Source: Pirellulaceae bacterium
GTDB lineage: Bacteria; Planctomycetota; Planctomycetia; Pirellulales; Thermoguttaceae
Direction of reading: 5' to 3'
DNA: 52,368 nt
Assembly: GCA_012744395.1 (NCBI GenBank)
Contig: JAAYCB010000289.1
Coordinates: forward strand, 1-52,368
Shown here: positions 51,958 to 52,368 of the stretch, in pieces
How positions within the stretch are numbered: position 1 is the first letter of the stretch
Layout: each line of letters opens with the position of its first letter
Notes under the pieces: generated by a model
Database searches by the model: none
What the model saw: the letters and a program-made list of their open reading frames with translations, nothing else
What the model was told of the DNA's origin: nothing
Position numbers and translations under genes: made by a program

Positions 51958-52368
51958 TCACGTTGCCCACATGTTGGGCGTGATTTCCGGACACAATCGG
52001 GTCGCCATCGGGCCCGCTTCCAGGCCGGAATGCAGCACCTCTCCGGTTCCGAATGCCCCCCCTGTCCCAGACATGCCCCCGGGCAGGGAAGCCGAACACC
52101 GAGTCTACCGCACCGTTGGGCACGAGGTCAACGCTGGACACTTGCCAGTAGCGCAGACCGCGATCGATCGTCACCTTCAGTTCAAAGACGAATCCGCCCA
52201 TGCCCGTCAGGTCGGCAAAACCGCGATCGAGAACCACTGGAACGAGGTCGAGGTCAGTGAACGGCGCCCAGCTCAAGCCGGCTGGATACTCGTACTCGGC
52301 GTTCTCAAGCCAATCTTCGATGTCGTTGCCGTTGTCGTCATTGTTGTTGAAGGGCACGCGCTTGCCAG
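51958..52368 (-). CDS. 3' part of an unrecognised gene (5' end beyond the right edge)
   Basis: On the minus strand the frame reads from the edge through VPFNNNDDNGNDIEDWLENA, EYEYPAGLSWAPFTDLDLVP and GLRYWQVSSVDL, protein-like and acidic. Near 52080 there are runs of G (five and seven) on the minus strand. Staying in frame leads into the beta-helix gene and stops at 51752. Shifting one frame at the G runs gives AFGTGEVLHSGLEAGPMATR and ends at a stop at 51958-51960, before the next gene, which is more natural. A frameshift or sequencing slip is therefore likely. No family was recognised. Confidence 0.4.

Noticed and set aside
1..52368. CRISPR arrays, rRNA, insertion sequences, prophage
   Set aside because: No regularly spaced repeats, rRNA signatures, transposase motifs or phage structural genes were seen on either strand.

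Overview
The window is GC-rich DNA that reads as a member of the Planctomycetota. This rests on a PVC-type lysine-rich small basic protein (49221-49448), exported DUF1080, PQQ-propeller and thioredoxin/YHS-like proteins, a ceramidase-like protein, GH106 and GH2 relatives, and frequent GTG/TTG starts. A Pirellulales-like source is plausible but not proven. No rRNA, CRISPR array, transposase or phage structural gene is visible.

Layout. 1-6100: translation and transcription housekeeping on the minus strand, rho > tRNA-Ser(GGA) > lepA > hemW (cut by the left edge). The lepA-hemW interval holds a small-protein/nucleotidyltransferase cassette, whose nucleotidyltransferase has lost its middle, and a lower-GC patch with a 68-codon ORF behind a near-perfect Shine-Dalgarno. 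6595-10246: three envelope or scaffold proteins (thioredoxin/YHS-like, HEAT/TPR, STN-like). 10376-15391: a complete phosphate operon pstS-pstC-pstA-pstB1-pstB2-phoU. Its two ATPases have complementary lesions in their ABC motifs and look like an obligate heterodimer. 15397-15920: HU-like protein and a 34-codon ORF. 16156-24127: exported carbohydrate or lipid metabolism (a GH106::fucose-isomerase-like chimera, a ceramidase-like protein, a TIM-barrel-like protein), a COG2509-type flavoprotein and a PrxQ/BCP peroxiredoxin. 24390-26398: small conserved or unknown proteins and tRNA-Met.

26553-40432 is a long minus-strand run: a lipoprotein with carrier, thioredoxin and FG-GAP parts, a membrane protein, a 1637-residue GH2-like enzyme, and an ABC ATPase / FtsX permease / AttH-CrtC lipocalin trio resembling attEFGH systems. 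40605-42850 (+) holds a degenerate LarA-like protein, the YggS PLP protein and a DUF167 protein. 42947-49038 holds a PQQ propeller with an inserted methyltransferase-like fold, a DUF1080-PHP fusion and a canonical LarA racemase. 49221-52368 holds the PVC small basic protein, a repeat-bearing spacer, a secreted beta-helix protein and the 3' part of an unrecognised gene.

The strongest candidate for something undescribed is the asymmetric PstB1/PstB2 pair. Next come the GH106::isomerase chimera, the exported PQQ/methyltransferase hybrid and the DUF1080-PHP fusion. All family calls were made by reading motifs, without database searches.
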